This document shows positions 34,640-48,959 of a stretch of DNA of 64,000 nt, piece after piece. Origin of the DNA: Clarkia xantiana subsp. parviflora (Eukaryota > Streptophyta > Magnoliopsida > Myrtales > Onagraceae); NCBI GenBank assembly GCA_036873135.1, contig JAPTYO010000059.1, forward strand, positions 25,940,567 through 26,004,566. The letters are read 5' to 3'. The position numbers and the translations under genes were made by a program. Under the pieces are notes generated by a model. It ran no database searches and was not told the origin of the DNA. It saw only the letters and a list, made by a program, of their open reading frames with translations. The stretch's first letter is position 1. Each line of letters begins with the position of its first letter.

Positions 34640-35455
34640 ATGAGTTCATTGAATTTTTTTACTCAAATAGTCATTTTACAGAGTCCAAATTCTAGGGCTG
34701 GCAATTCGTGCGGGCCATGCGAGTTCGTGTCGTGTTCTGAGGGTCAGTCCAAACCCGCCCAACATGAAAAACCAGTACTAAAAACCTATAGTAAATTGAA
34801 TAAAAAAAATTAATGTTTAACCATTTTAGTTTAAAATTTCGTGTTATATCGTGTCACTAATATCAAACTCAAACCCGTAATTTTCGGGTCGTGTTCGTGT
34901 CGGCCCATCGTGCCGAGCCAAAATTGCCAGCCCTACCAAATTCCAATATAACAAAAAAATTGGAAAAAAAATTAAAATAACTATCGAAGCTCCTTGAAAG
35001 AGCGGCAAGACTCCTGAAGCTCTTTGAAAGAGTGGCGTGTGCCGTTTTTTTTTTTTTCCATTTTTGGGTGTTTTTTTTAATGTAATTTTATGATTTTTTT
35101 TTCTTCTAAAAGCCTATTGAGTTGGGTGTACACTTACCCTATAGAGTATAAATATTTAACAGTAGTTTTACCATAAAGGGTTAATCCCGCCAAACTGTAC
35201 ATCCAACTTAATAGGGTTTTAGAAAAAAAAAAAAAAAAACCATAAAATTACACAAACCATTTACATTAGAACCTAAATAATAAAAAAAGTGCACACTACT
35301 CTTTCAAAGAGTTTCAAGGGTCTCGCCGCTCTTTCAAAGAGTTTATGTGGATTTCGTCGCTCTTTCAAAGAGCTTTGTAACTATTTTGATATTTTTCCGA
35401 AATTTTGTTACATAATGGAATTTGGACTTTGTAAGATACTATTTGAGTAAAGAAA
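34640..35455. repeat. Fold-back element with repeated CTCTTTGAAAGAG palindromes
   Basis: The left arm (TTTACTCAAATAGT, GTCCAAATTC, then AAAGAGCGGC blocks) pairs with the right arm (GCCGCTCTTTCAAAGAG, GAATTTGGAC, ACTATTTGAGTAAA). The self-complementary 13-mer CTCTTTGAAAGAG or close variants occurs at least five times (about 34989, 35018, 35300, 35330 and 35360). A hAT-like MITE is inserted in the left arm at 34693-34935, so the fold-back is the older element. Confidence 0.72.
34693..34935. mobile_element. hAT-like MITE with perfect 8-bp target duplication
   Basis: Terminal repeats are TAGGGCTGGCAATT and AATTGCCAGCCCTA. CCAAATTC flanks both sides (34685-34692 and 34936-34943). The 243-bp interior has no coding capacity, and its sub-terminal parts are rich in CGTGTCGTGTT-like sequence. 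It is nested in the fold-back element. Confidence 0.85.
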
Positions 35456-35753
35456 TTGAGATCAAGAGTATTGATATATGAGATTTCGAGTTTCAACTTG
35501 AAAATTCCATTATTGAATGGACAAGGTATGTGAGGTTTTACAAATTAAATAAGTGATGGTAACTCTTGATAAAACTTGGTGATACATGAAAGCATATCAC
35601 GTTTGATCAAGTTGATTAGGTTATGAAGCTATTTTTTACTCTTCCACTAACGAACAAGTGTGGAAATGTCTTTTTCATCTATGAATTGAGTGAAAAATGA
35701 ATTGCGAACTCTGCGAATTAATTTGTCACTTTCATAAATACATATATATTTTT

Positions 35754-36542
35754 GGGTTAAATGTACTTTTCAGACCACGTGTTTGGCCGAATGCGGCTTT
35801 TAGTACCGGATGTTTGGTTTTGTATACTTTTGGTACCAAACGTTTGAAAAAATGTGATTTTTGGTACATCCGTTAGTTGGCCCTTAATTTTTTCCGTTAA
35901 ATGACATGTGCAAGCCACGTGACCGACCCTAAACTTTCGATTTTGTTCAATTTAGTCCCTCAAATATATTCTTAACTTTTAATTTGTTTAATTTAGTCCT
36001 AAACTTCAAAATCAATTCCAATTGAAACATCGAACCCAATTGACCTAGCCGGACCTAGCCTAGGACTAGGTCCGACCCTGGGTCGGGGTCGCCGGACCCA
36101 ACCAACCCTGACCCAGGGTCGGACATAGCCTTATGCTAGGTTCGGCTAGGTCAATTGGGACATAGCCCCAATTGAACCCAAATTGGGCTAGGTCCCAATT
36201 GACCTAGTCGGACCTAGCCTAGGGCTAGGTCCAACCCTGGGTCAGGGTCGGCTGGGTCCGGCGACCCCGACCCAAGGTCGGACCTAGCTAGGCTAGGTCC
36301 GGCTACGTCAATTGGGTTCAATGGTTCAACTGGAATAGATTTTGAAATTTTGGGACTAAATTAAACAAATTAAAAGTTAAGAATATATTTGATGGACTAA
36401 ATTGAACAAAATCAAAAGTTTATGGTCGGTCACGTGACTTGCATATGTCATTTAACGGAAAAACTTAACGGCCAACTAATGGATGTACCAAAAGCCACAT
36501 TTTTTCAAACGTTTGGTACCAAAATTATATACAACCAAACAT
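35754..36542. mobile_element. Palindromic MITE, family B, long form with GC-rich loop
   Basis: The left end GGGTTAAATGTACTTTTCAG and the arm with TGTTTGGCCGAATGCGGC match family B. The right arm is inverted but truncated at the end (it stops after ACAACCAAACATC). The central 300 bp (about 36030-36330) is a second, GC-rich palindrome made of GACCTAGCC, CCTGGGTC and GGTCGGACC units. Confidence 0.75.
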
Positions 36543-36652
36543 CTTTTCAAAATATGATGTCTCGTAGAAAACAATTATATAACGTACTATTTATTTATTT
36601 ATTTATTTATTTTTACAATTATTACCGTCAAGCTTTGTTATATATATTAGGG

Positions 36653-36715
36653 TTAATAGGTCTTTTGGTCCATGATGTTTGACCACTTTTGGATTTTGGT
36701 CCATGATGTTTAACA
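36653..36715 (+). repeat. Partial family A MITE end
   Basis: GGGTTAATAGGTCTTTTGGT followed by CCATGATGTTTGACCA matches the terminal 60 bases of family A. The rest is missing. Confidence 0.65.
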
Positions 36716-37915
36716 TATAATACGACTTTTTAATTTTCAATCTTAAATTATTATATTTGGCAAAAAAAAAAAATATCTTAAATTATTATTATTATTTATG
36801 TGTAAAATTGCATCCACATTATAGAGGCGGTACGGGGTCGAATTCCACTGTAGACGACACCTTGATCGAATCTCACTATAGACGCCACGTTGAAGAAATC
36901 TTTAACATTAACGCTCCTGAACCGTAATTGCAGAAGAAGTTGTATATAACAAAAAAAAAAATTCTTAACACTTTGGTCAAAGACCATTTTCGGGTTTTCA
37001 AATTATTTTCGGTCACATGTCAAACATGTAACCACTTTCCGTCACTTTTAACAGAAAAAATAGACGGAGACCTCACTTATACACAAAACTTAAAATTCAG
37101 GTCCTTAATAACACGTTTTTTCAATTCAGACCAATTTTGACAACATGGACAAACATTCAGGCCCCTATTGTGTTCTTAACCCAAGTTTTAACCATGTTAC
37201 AATTAAATCATCCCTAATAGTAAACCATTAGAAAAGTAAAGAAGAGAAGGAATAATTAGTTGTTGATCCATCCAATTCAAATTCAATAATAGAATGCATT
37301 TGCCATTATAAGTTAAGCAACAGGCAGGCATCTGCACCCTAACACATCCAATAATACACTCAGCTAGCTAGGTGAGGTTGTTCTACTACAGTTAGCTGGA
37401 GATTCTGCTACCAAATATATAAAGCAAGCTAACTACAGCAGTGAGATGTTAGTATATTAATGGAAACCATGCAATGGCTCTAATTCATCAAAGTATGCAT
37501 AATAATATATATATATATATATATAGAAGATTGAGTTTTTTTAACCAACCAAAAAAAAAAAAACTAAGACAGATCAATTTCATTATAGACATTGAATGGT
37601 CACTTGAATGAAGTGAAGGCCATCCATCCCAACTCTCTCTACAATCAGAAGATTAAACCAAAATCCCCACTTAACTTAACTGAACATAATCAACAACTAC
37701 AAAAATAACAAATCTGCCATCCCCCTTTCTCAAACACTTCAAGGCTTCATTTCCCTCCATATCCAACAGCCATCAGCAGGATCCCTTTCAGTTTTATTTG
37801 ATATGATCTTCCATTGGTATGGTTGTTGGATCAACCTTTTGAAGTGAAGTCACAGTCCATGCTTTGTCATTAACAAGAAGAGCATAGCAAGCAAGCAACT
37901 TTATACCTTTTTTTC

Positions 37916-39286
37916 TCATTGGATTGTTCTTGTGAGCTTGCACTTGGAAATGAAGATGGTATCTGAATAATTCAAACTGCAGAGCTTCAACAGCTCTGCA
38001 GATCGCTGCTTCACAGTCGGATCACACCCACTTTGGATGACAAGAAGTAATTTTGCAGCGAGCCCTGCATCAACAGCCACCACCGAGCACTCCTCGGGGG
38101 CTAAGCTACACACAGCCCACAGTATAGACAATGCATAATGAGTACAACTCTCTGATACTCTCATTAGAAGCCTCACCATGTTAGGGATGGTGCTCGAGCA
38201 ATCCTTGAGCGCCACCTGTGCTTCCGGAAGACCCGACAGTGTCTCCAACACATATAGGGCTAGTTCCAAGCACTCTGGATCCAAGCAGGGCAAGAGTTCC
38301 ACTAACTGACCCACTGCACCCACTCTTACAAACAAACCCAACACTTGCTTATGCAAACTTATGGTTCTGAGCAGGGTCAGCCCACAGTGAATCCCATTTT
38401 TATGTCTCTTATCCTTCACTAGCCTCATTAGACCCACCAACAGGCTATGGCTCGACACCATCTCTGATCGGAAATCCTTCTCCTCCATCAGAATCCCGAT
38501 CAACCTCGTACAGTTAATCTTGGTCTGGATCGAACCTTCATTCAACATGTCAACCACGAGCGAAATCTTAGCAGGCTGCATCAAGTTGACCCTTGACTCG
38601 GAGTTCAAATCCAAGTTTACTAGAATTGCGATTGCCTCGGACCCCACGGCGTGAGAAGTGACCCGGCCGAGCAGGGCGGAAATGACGGAAACGCCCCCAC
38701 CATCAACAACGGTCTTACGAGCAGTGACATGTGCTGCGACGACCTGGCGGAGCTCCTTGAGGGCCTGGATCCTTGCCTGGCCTTTGACTTTCTTTAGGGT
38801 TTCGATGAGCTCAGAAGCCCTGCCTTGGACATCCTCGGACCTCTTCTTCATGAGGAGGTACTTGTGGTAGATCCATGTGTAGATTAGGTGGTACAGGGTT
38901 TTGTTTGGGGTTACTGAATCATCCCAAAGCTCCTGCATTGTGGTGGGGCAGGTGAGGTGCCCTAGACTGAACCATTTGAGGATGTTGCGTCTCTCATAGG
39001 TTTGACCTGTGCAGAGGGTCACTGGATCCTGCATTGGCTCCAGCGAGATAGGGCAGATGAAAACGGAGGGTATTTCGGACAAATCAAGCTCCTCGATCAT
39101 TTTCTTCAGATCTAGCAGCTTCTCGCCACCACCAAGCCCACCGGGGACTCCCCCACCGCCGCCACCTCCACCTTCACCGTTGAAACCGCCCAGAACACCA
39201 TCTTTGACAGCCGTGTCCAGATCAAGAACATGCCCATCCTCGTACCCAACAGCCCCGTCTCTCCTCGAGGGCTGATAGAGAGGCAT
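37916..39286 (-). CDS. Plant U-box E3 ubiquitin ligase with ARM repeats, PUB30/PUB31 type
   Basis: Single-exon gene of 456 residues. The start MPLYQPSRRDG and the motif GHVLDLDTAVKDGVLGG match the PUB30/31 group; an in-frame ATG at 39346 adds 20 residues not seen in relatives. A Gly-rich linker (about 34-54) precedes the U-box (about 72-145: IPSVFICPISLEPMQDPVTL, GQTYERRNILKWF, CPTTMQEL, TPNKTLYHLI), which recruits the E2 enzyme without zinc. The rest is alpha-helical Armadillo-type repeats for substrate binding (EAIAILVNLDLNSESRVNLM, NCTRLIGILMEEKDF, LELALYVLETLSGLPEAQ). Length is close to the Arabidopsis proteins (about 445-450). PUB30 has been reported to act in salt and ABA responses; carrying that role over to this gene is inference. 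Confidence 0.93.
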   Translation of the reverse strand: MPLYQPSRRDGAVGYEDGHVLDLDTAVKDGVLGGFNGEGGGGGGGGVPGGLGGGEKLLDLKKMIEELDLSEIPSVFICPISLEPMQDPVTLCTGQTYERRNILKWFSLGHLTCPTTMQELWDDSVTPNKTLYHLIYTWIYHKYLLMKKRSEDVQGRASELIETLKKVKGQARIQALKELRQVVAAHVTARKTVVDGGGVSVISALLGRVTSHAVGSEAIAILVNLDLNSESRVNLMQPAKISLVVDMLNEGSIQTKINCTRLIGILMEEKDFRSEMVSSHSLLVGLMRLVKDKRHKNGIHCGLTLLRTISLHKQVLGLFVRVGAVGQLVELLPCLDPECLELALYVLETLSGLPEAQVALKDCSSTIPNMVRLLMRVSESCTHYALSILWAVCSLAPEECSVVAVDAGLAAKLLLVIQSGCDPTVKQRSAELLKLCSLNYSDTIFISKCKLTRTIQ

Positions 39287-41190
39287 TTTGTTTGAATCAG
39301 AAAGACGAAAGCAAGAAACTTTGGAGCAGATCAATGAACGGAACAATCTCCAAGGCGCAATGCAGGGTATGTGATTATGGGAGGTGGAAACTGAAACCCA
39401 ATTCGTGTGAAAGGAGAAAGTGCGAAATCATTTCCTGTCATTGACAAGCAAAGAAAGATACCAGCAGATAGAAGGAGACTACTACTACACTCTTTATTGA
39501 ATACATTCTGCTTCCCCTTTTCAACAACAGCTGCTTTATCTATCTATCTTCTTCTAATAATAATAATCTCTTTCTGCGGTCAAAAGAGACTCAAAATACC
39601 CACCATCATCATAACACAATAACCCTATTACACAATTTCATCAACCAAACCAAACAATCCACCTTCTATTCTCACTTCCTGCTCAAGCTTCTAAGGCAAT
39701 GATATGAAATCAGAAGATTACAGCAATTGTTTCTCTTTCCCTCTCTCTCTATCGATACTAACAGAGTGAATGAATCAAGGACCCTCTCGAAATCTACAAG
39801 AAAAGACAGTTCAGATCTAGACGACACGGAAAAGCGAGACCCAGCAATTTGAAGAGGGAGGGAGCGACCAAAAATCAAAGCAAGACCACACCACCATGGA
39901 GATGAAGAAACAAAGGGAGAAGGGTAAAAAGCATTCCTGTAAAAGGCCTACTCTCTCTCTCTCTCTACAGCTCTTCTTTTGGGGCAGTTGTATTGTTTGC
40001 TCCAACAATACAATAATACAGAAAACCCCCTTTCCAGAAAAAAAAAAAAAAAAATTATATTATATTTTTATATATGTATTTAAAAAATATCGTCTTATTA
40101 GTTTCCCCTCATTCACTCCTATTCGAGTCCTCAGAGAAAATTAATAATTTATATTTTATTTTGAAATTTGATTATCTTTAGGTTTCTTCGAGATTTGGAG
40201 TGACCGGGCGCTACGGGCTGTAACCGGTAATCAAGCTTCCTCCCTGCCAATGCACTCGGTCCGAGCACCGCACGTGCAGTCAAACCTGTTGCTGATATCA
40301 CCCGCTTTACTGTTTACTAAATACAAACCACTATTACTTTATTAAATCCCATTTATTCTGTTTGGTCAAAAAAAAATCCCATTATTCTATTTTATACATA
40401 ATACTTATTATTATATCATTAAAGTTTTAAGAGTTAATTATATCTTGTAAAATTTAATTGTCAAAAAAATTTCAACTTTATGTTTTTTTATGTTATTTCA
40501 TTCTTCATAATAAATTTCGTCAAAATTATATTTCTAGTAAAATTCTTTAAAATACATGAGAAATTCTTCTTCTACTTCATCGTGCCATACGGTGCATGCA
40601 CTTAACCCACTACAATAATTTTGTCATTTATTTATTTATTATTGTAGATAACACGTAAAGTTTCTACCAAGGATCGTCCGCAATATTTATTTTTAAAATA
40701 AGATAAACAAATATCGTTGAAGTTATATTAAATTACTCAAAGATAGTTTCAAGCTCGAACGAATATATAGCATATACTTTTTCTGAATTTAAATAAGCTG
40801 AAGGGTCATAGTAAAAAGATTAAAATAAATAAAAGTTATTTAGTGATAGAATTTGAAATTTCTATTCCTCATATTGCGCAGTCATTTTCATGTATAATTC
40901 AACAACTTTATAACGAAAGATAATTCAACCGTAAAGAGGTGGATGTTACACTAATTAATTCACGAATTCAAACCCGAAACTTTATCATAGTTGATGTTAC
41001 AATTGTGACCACATTCCAATGTGCTAGTAACAAGACTAATAAAGTTAATTTGGTTGAAAATCATGGTCATCATAAAGTAGAAAACTCACACAATACATTT
41101 CTTGCACCAAAACGAAAGGTTAAACTCGTCTTTCAATAAAGTTCAGCTCCAGTTGGGTAAAACATATAATATAAAGGTAAAATAAAGAAA

Positions 41191-41709
41191 GGGTTAATGA
41201 GTCTTTTGGTCCATGATGTTTGATCATTTTTTAGTTTTGGTCCATAATATTTTTTTTCCTAGTTTTGGTACCATATGTTTGCAGATTTTTTCTAGTTTTG
41301 GTCCGACCGTTACATTCCGTCCATTTTTTGACATGTACAAGTCACGTGATCCACCCTAAACTTTCAGTTTTGTTCAATTTAGTCCCTCTAATACTTTAAC
41401 CTTTTTTTGTTCAATTTAGTCCTAAAGTTTCAAAAATTCAATTGGACCTATTGTCCAATTGGGGTCAATTTTGAAACTTCGGGACTAAATTAAACAAAAA
41501 AAAGGTTAAGAAAGTATTAGAGGGACTAAATTTAAAGTTTAGAGTGGATCACGTGACTTGAACATGTCAAAAAATGGACGGAATGTAACAGTTAGACCAA
41601 AACTAGAAAAAAATATGCAAACATATGGTACCAAAACTAGGTAAAAAAAACATCATCGCCCAAAACCCAAAAGTTGTCAAATATCATGGACCAAAATACT
41701 TGTTAACCC
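41191..41709. mobile_element. Mutator-type MITE, family A, third copy
   Basis: It begins GGGTTAATGAGTCTTTTGGT and ends ...CTTGTTAACCC. Flanks ATAAAGAAA and ATAAAAAAA agree at 8 of 9 positions. Length (519 bp) and the self-complementary layout match the copies at 3636 and 26911. Confidence 0.8.
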
Positions 41710-43000
41710 ATAAAAAAAAGAGAAAAGGGATTATCATATAATATTATAATGTAACCCGCACGAAATTAATATTATATATATAACAATTATAATAAATAAT
41801 AATAAAAAGAGGGTCAAATTTTACAGCAGACAGGCACCACCCCCACGGCCACGGGAGTATGAACTGATCTGGGGTTATTGGGAAGGGTTGTGTTATGTGG
41901 TCCCGCTCCCTCCCCTTTTTTTTATATTATTATTATTATATATATAAAATAATAAATAAATACAATTATCATTTTTGGTATTAATTAATATTATTAGGAT
42001 AATAATTAATAATAATAATGTAATTAGTACGAGATTCAAATTCCAATGACGAATAATAAGCAGGGGTTTTTAGCTTAGACTAGATCAAAAAATTAAATAA
42101 CTCTGGGCCCACCATTAGATGCTATTTGAGTATTTTTCTAGTCATTTGTTTAAAAAAGTGACAGCTAAAGGCAATTGTAAGAGTATATACGACCAAAATA
42201 CAACTGAAAATCATATAATACGGTATAGCGATTTATCGATTCATCAATTAGAGGTTAGACGTTTTAATATTGTCGGTAAAATAAATATTTATAGCATGTA
42301 CTATATCCCTTACGGGCTGATCCCGGTACGAATAATAATGAGTTTAAGTGTAAAGCAAACATACTATGAGTGTTGACCTCTTAATTGAAACTCCACTTAG
42401 ACCACCCGCCAGAAAAATAAAAAATCCAACTGCAACCATGCATTTACCAAAAAAAATTCAACCACGTCAAAATAATATATTATAGTGATTTAACATGCCA
42501 TTTTATAATCAAAATGTTAAAAATTTAATCAACATAATATATTGTAGTAATTCAGCACGCTATTCTTTTAGTTTAAAAATATAAAAATATTTATTACCAG
42601 CATTTTACCTTTCTTACAGTCTGGTTAAATACGATTGTGAATTGATCTGAGTGTAAAAAAGAAAAAAAAGCATACTACTAATGATGGCTTCTTGATTATT
42701 CCTTAGAATCACTTCGCGATAAAATAAAAAAGAACTATTCAACCTCCATTACAATATATATCACATTAATATCATCTAACTAATATGTTATAAAATGCAG
42801 TGTCTAGAAGTTTAATATAATATTATTATTTTAATCGTATCTATCATTTTTAATTCAAACTTAACTTTTTATATTTTTGTATATTAAAAAAAATTAGAAC
42901 CTTTTTAATTTATTTCATAATAAAAAGAAATATTTTTTAAATTTAATATTTGAATCTTATAATTATATTATTTTATATTTAAAAAAAATGGAGAAAAAAT

Positions 43001-43003
<3 letters not shown>

Positions 43004-43064
<61 letters not shown>
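43004..43064. repeat. (TA)n microsatellite
   Basis: About 30 uninterrupted TA units in an AT-rich spacer. Confidence 0.97.
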
Positions 43065-43068
<4 letters not shown>

Positions 43069-44286
43069 ACTTCTTTAACGACAACAAATAAAAAAATACA
43101 TTTTGGATCGTATTAAAAATAATTTACCGCTCACTAATATGCTAAAATGATCCGTAGAAACAATTTACTGCTCAACCATTCTTAATTTTAATAGTAGGAA
43201 ATATTTATTTATAATGGAAAATATGAACAGATAATAATAAAAAGTAGAAAACAAGATAAAATAAAAAAACTATTCATGAGATTGAAGAATTATTTTTGGT
43301 GTAGATGGGATGGGATAAGTCTGGACTGGAGGATTATTTTATTCTACAAATTTTAAAAATAAATAAATAAATTGTTATTATTATAGTTTTGTTTTTCTGG
43401 GGAGTTCTGTTTCTGCTGCTTTGACTGTACGCCTCGGGTGGATGGTGGAGGTGGGGACTTATCCGGTCTTTGCTTTGCTTTGACTAGCCAGCCATTGCTT
43501 TTTCGCTTCCTTGCCTCCTCCCAATGGCACACTGCCACGTGCTGCGGAGACAGAAATTAAGTTAATCGTATTTATATATATATTTTTTTTTTTTGGTAAT
43601 CGTATTTATATATTGTTTTCGCCAAAATCGTATTTATTATAATAATTAATAAAAAAAAAAACTGAACTCATACGTGAACTTTTTTGTGTGTGCCTGTTGT
43701 GAACTTTAAAGAACATAAATATAAACAATAAACAAATGGGAAAGAGGAAATGCAAATTTCGTTTAGCTAAGACCCATCTTCAGCTATTTTATTATCCTTA
43801 AGATAGGTTCCTTTTTTAAATTTTGAAAAAACTATAAGAATTATTATGGTAATTTGCATAAAATTCCTTTAATGGGATAATTTTTTATGGAATGAATAAT
43901 ACACAATTTGTTTCAGAATGTTACGTGTCCAATCAGAGAAGATTAAAGAAGAAGGGGTTTAGACTTTAGAGCACTTCCAAGTTCCTAGTTCCTCCAATTT
44001 AACCGTCACGTCATTGCCAACTCATCAAAGTGGAACTTTTATAGTAAATGCTATAGTAAAATTGGAACTCTCTTCAGTGGTGGAGACCTGGTTTCACTTC
44101 CAAATTGGGACTCACGTAATTCTATACTCATAATATAACTTTTTGTACAAAAAAAACTCTATAGATAAACTAAATATTTATAAATAAAAAATTATTTTGG
44201 TATTTAAATAATTATATAAAAATTTACGAACATAATATATAAATAAACACGTAATTTTGTTAAATATGATTATCATAATTTAAAAA

Positions 44287-44556
44287 GGGTTAAAGGTACT
44301 TTTCATACCACATGTTTGACCGAATGTGGCTTTTAGTACTGGATGTTTAGTTTTGTATACTTTTGGTACCAAACGTTTGAAAAAATGTGGCTTTTGGTAC
44401 ATCCGTTGGTTGGCCGTTAGTTTTGGCCGTTAAATGACATGTGCAAGTCACGTGATCGACTCTAAACTTTAATTTTATTCAATTTAGTCCCTCAAATATA
44501 TTCATAACTTTTATTTTGTTTAATTTAGTCCTAAAACTTCAAAATCGAACCCAATT
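44287..44556 (+). mobile_element. Left half of a family B palindrome
   Basis: It starts GGGTTAAAGGTACTTTTCAT and includes TGTTTGACCGAATGTGGCTT, ending at ATCGAACCCAATT, after which it becomes unique sequence. The matching inverted arm lies at 48712-48959 and breaks at the same internal sequence (ATTGGGTTCGAT). The RuvB-like 2 gene lies between the two. Confidence 0.72.
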
Positions 44557-45202
44557 ATCATAATTTGCCCATTTGAAGATGAAATAAAAGAGTGAGACCC
44601 AAGGAAAGCATAGATGTCAAATGTAATTGGCTCGAATTTGCCCATAACCTTGTGGCCTAAAAGAGCACACGAACCATAGGATAATATGTTACTTATAAAA
44701 CAATCTAGGCCCATGAAAGAGTATAGTTTAGATTGGGGCTAACCTATTTTCCTATTTTGTATAGCAGTTTTGGGAAATGTAATTGGGGCTCACCATCATC
44801 TAAACCTAAAGATAACTTTAACAATGAATTGGCTTTGAACATGATGCTACGACTACACTACAAAATGAGAAAAAAAAAAAAAAAAAAAAAAACTCAAGAA
44901 GCAATATCCACGAAACAAATTAGAGACAACCAAAACCAGATGAAACCGACACCAGAAAAAGGATTTATAAGAAGAAAATCTCTGCAGAGCTTCATGATAA
45001 CCCTAATCACTGAACCAAAACCTCATGAAACCAAACCATAAAAGGATTCATATAAGATGAAAATCTCTGCAGAGCTTTAGTCAAAACATTCCGATATGGA
45101 GAACGAAGCAATAACTTGATACATACTACACACATATCATCGAACTCATATCATACGATAATGTCGAAAGAGAGATGCAAATGAACCTGGAGAGTGGCTC
45201 AC

Positions 45203-47588
<2,386 letters not shown>

Positions 47589-48340
47589 CTAGGGTTTTTC
47601 AGATACAGAGGGAAGAGGAATACAGACTGCAGAGAATGTTATGTTGCCGGATTTTTCTTTCTTTAGGGGGGTTTAGGGTTTTAGCGTGATGAGACAGACC
47701 TAGCTACCAGAGTTTTCTTTAAAAAATTGTCTTAGTTAGTCCTTCAATCATAGATATTTGATATTTGGTCACTGTACTATGCGTATGATCCGAAAATAGG
47801 AAGGTAAAACCAAAGTTTAAGAGGATAGTTGAAAAATAGTTTAGACTTTTATAAAGATACTTATGTAGTTATGTTGACTTAAAAAATGATCTTAAATATT
47901 TTTTTTTTTCAAAAAGTAAATTATATATTTATAAAATTAACTATTATTTCTAAATTTAAAATCTATTTAATTCGATTAACTATTAATTTAATTCTTTTTT
48001 ATGTCAATCACGAATTGCACAACCGAATAAATGAATAATGATTCTTCTCTATGCCCAATCCCAACCATATGTAGAATCTCACTGTAACAAGCTAGAGAAA
48101 AATATAAAGATAATTTGTTTTTTCTTTTAAGAGTCCTAAGAGCATTCATTCGGGATTTACTAGGATTATTTGAAAGTATCGATGTTTTAGACTTATTTTT
48201 ACAGATATTTTATTTGCAATTTTACCCAAAACTTTGTATATGAAACACTTTATTTTTTTGAAAAATTATGAAAATCAATATAAAAATAGTGTAAAATATA
48301 AAAATAAAAGAGTAATTTGAGTTAACTTTAAAAAGATATG

Positions 48341-48342
<2 letters not shown>

Positions 48343-48391
<49 letters not shown>
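48343..48391. repeat. (TA)n microsatellite
   Basis: About 24 uninterrupted TA units. Confidence 0.95.
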
Positions 48392-48393
<2 letters not shown>

Positions 48394-48711
48394 AAACAAT
48401 GATTTTTTTTTTATAAAAAAAATATATAAAAACATTAGATACAAAAATTAAACTAAACAATCACAATAATTATAAAACTGGATTTTAGGATTTCATTCTA
48501 ATCAAACTTTACTTCCTCCAAAATGTTATAAATAACCTCTTATATTTTGTAAATCGGAGTTAACGTTTTTCTAGCAATCTGTCAATTGTCACTGTGTTAA
48601 TACATCCTGCATATTACTAAACTTAGTTATTTAGTAATTTTTTTTGTTGTCGTTACATATAGGATCTTAGGCCAGTAATATTCATGTACAAGATTACCTT
48701 GCAAGTGAGTT

Positions 48712-48959
48712 ATTGGGTTCGATTTTAAAGTTTTAGGACTAAATTAAACAAAATAAAAGTTATAAATATATTTAAGGGACTAAATTGAACAAAATTAAAA
48801 TTTTAGAGTCGATCATGTGACTTGCACATGTCATTTAACGGTCAAAACTAACGGTCAACTAACGGATGTACCAAAAGCCACTTTTTTTCAAACGTTTGGT
48901 ACCAAAGTATACAAAACTAACATCCAGTACTAAAAGTCACATTCGGTCAAACATGTGGT
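48712..48959 (-). mobile_element. Right half of a family B palindrome
   Basis: Inverted relative to 44287-44556: it begins ATTGGGTTCGATTTTAAAGT and ends near GTCAAACATGTGGT. The expected terminal TTAACCC is missing, so the right end is truncated or mutated. Confidence 0.7.

Larger units (their letters stand above)
34201..37915. other. Spacer, BSD gene upstream region to PUB gene 3' side
   Basis: No gene is seen. Besides the listed elements (fold-back 34640-35455 with nested hAT MITE, family B palindrome 35754-36542, partial family A end 36653-36715) there is a (TTTA)n tract at about 36586-36613, a (TA)n run at about 37503-37525, and AT-rich sequence. The PUB 3' UTR probably occupies the last few hundred bases. 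Confidence 0.6.
39350..45190. other. Spacer, PUB upstream region to RuvB-like 2 3' side
   Basis: No convincing gene is seen in 5.8 kb. The PUB 5' leader region (39350-40010) is CT/GA-rich. From 40100 the sequence is AT-rich, with the family A MITE (41191-41709), the (TA)n tract at 43004-43064, a family B half-element (44287-44556), and A-runs near 40039-40054 and 44870-44891. Small Pro/Lys-rich frames near 43353-43538 and 44733-45041 show no family resemblance. Confidence 0.6.

Noticed and set aside
39287..39346. Upstream in-frame ATG for the PUB gene
   Set aside because: Relatives start at the MP-YQPSR block, so the ATG at 39286 is preferred.
43004..43064. Possible CRISPR-like or satellite array
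   Set aside because: It is a simple TA dinucleotide run; no spaced direct repeats of CRISPR type exist in the window.
43353..43538. Small Lys/Pro-rich frame on the minus strand
   Set aside because: No domain, no neighbours in phase, and AT-rich non-coding context; could be chance.
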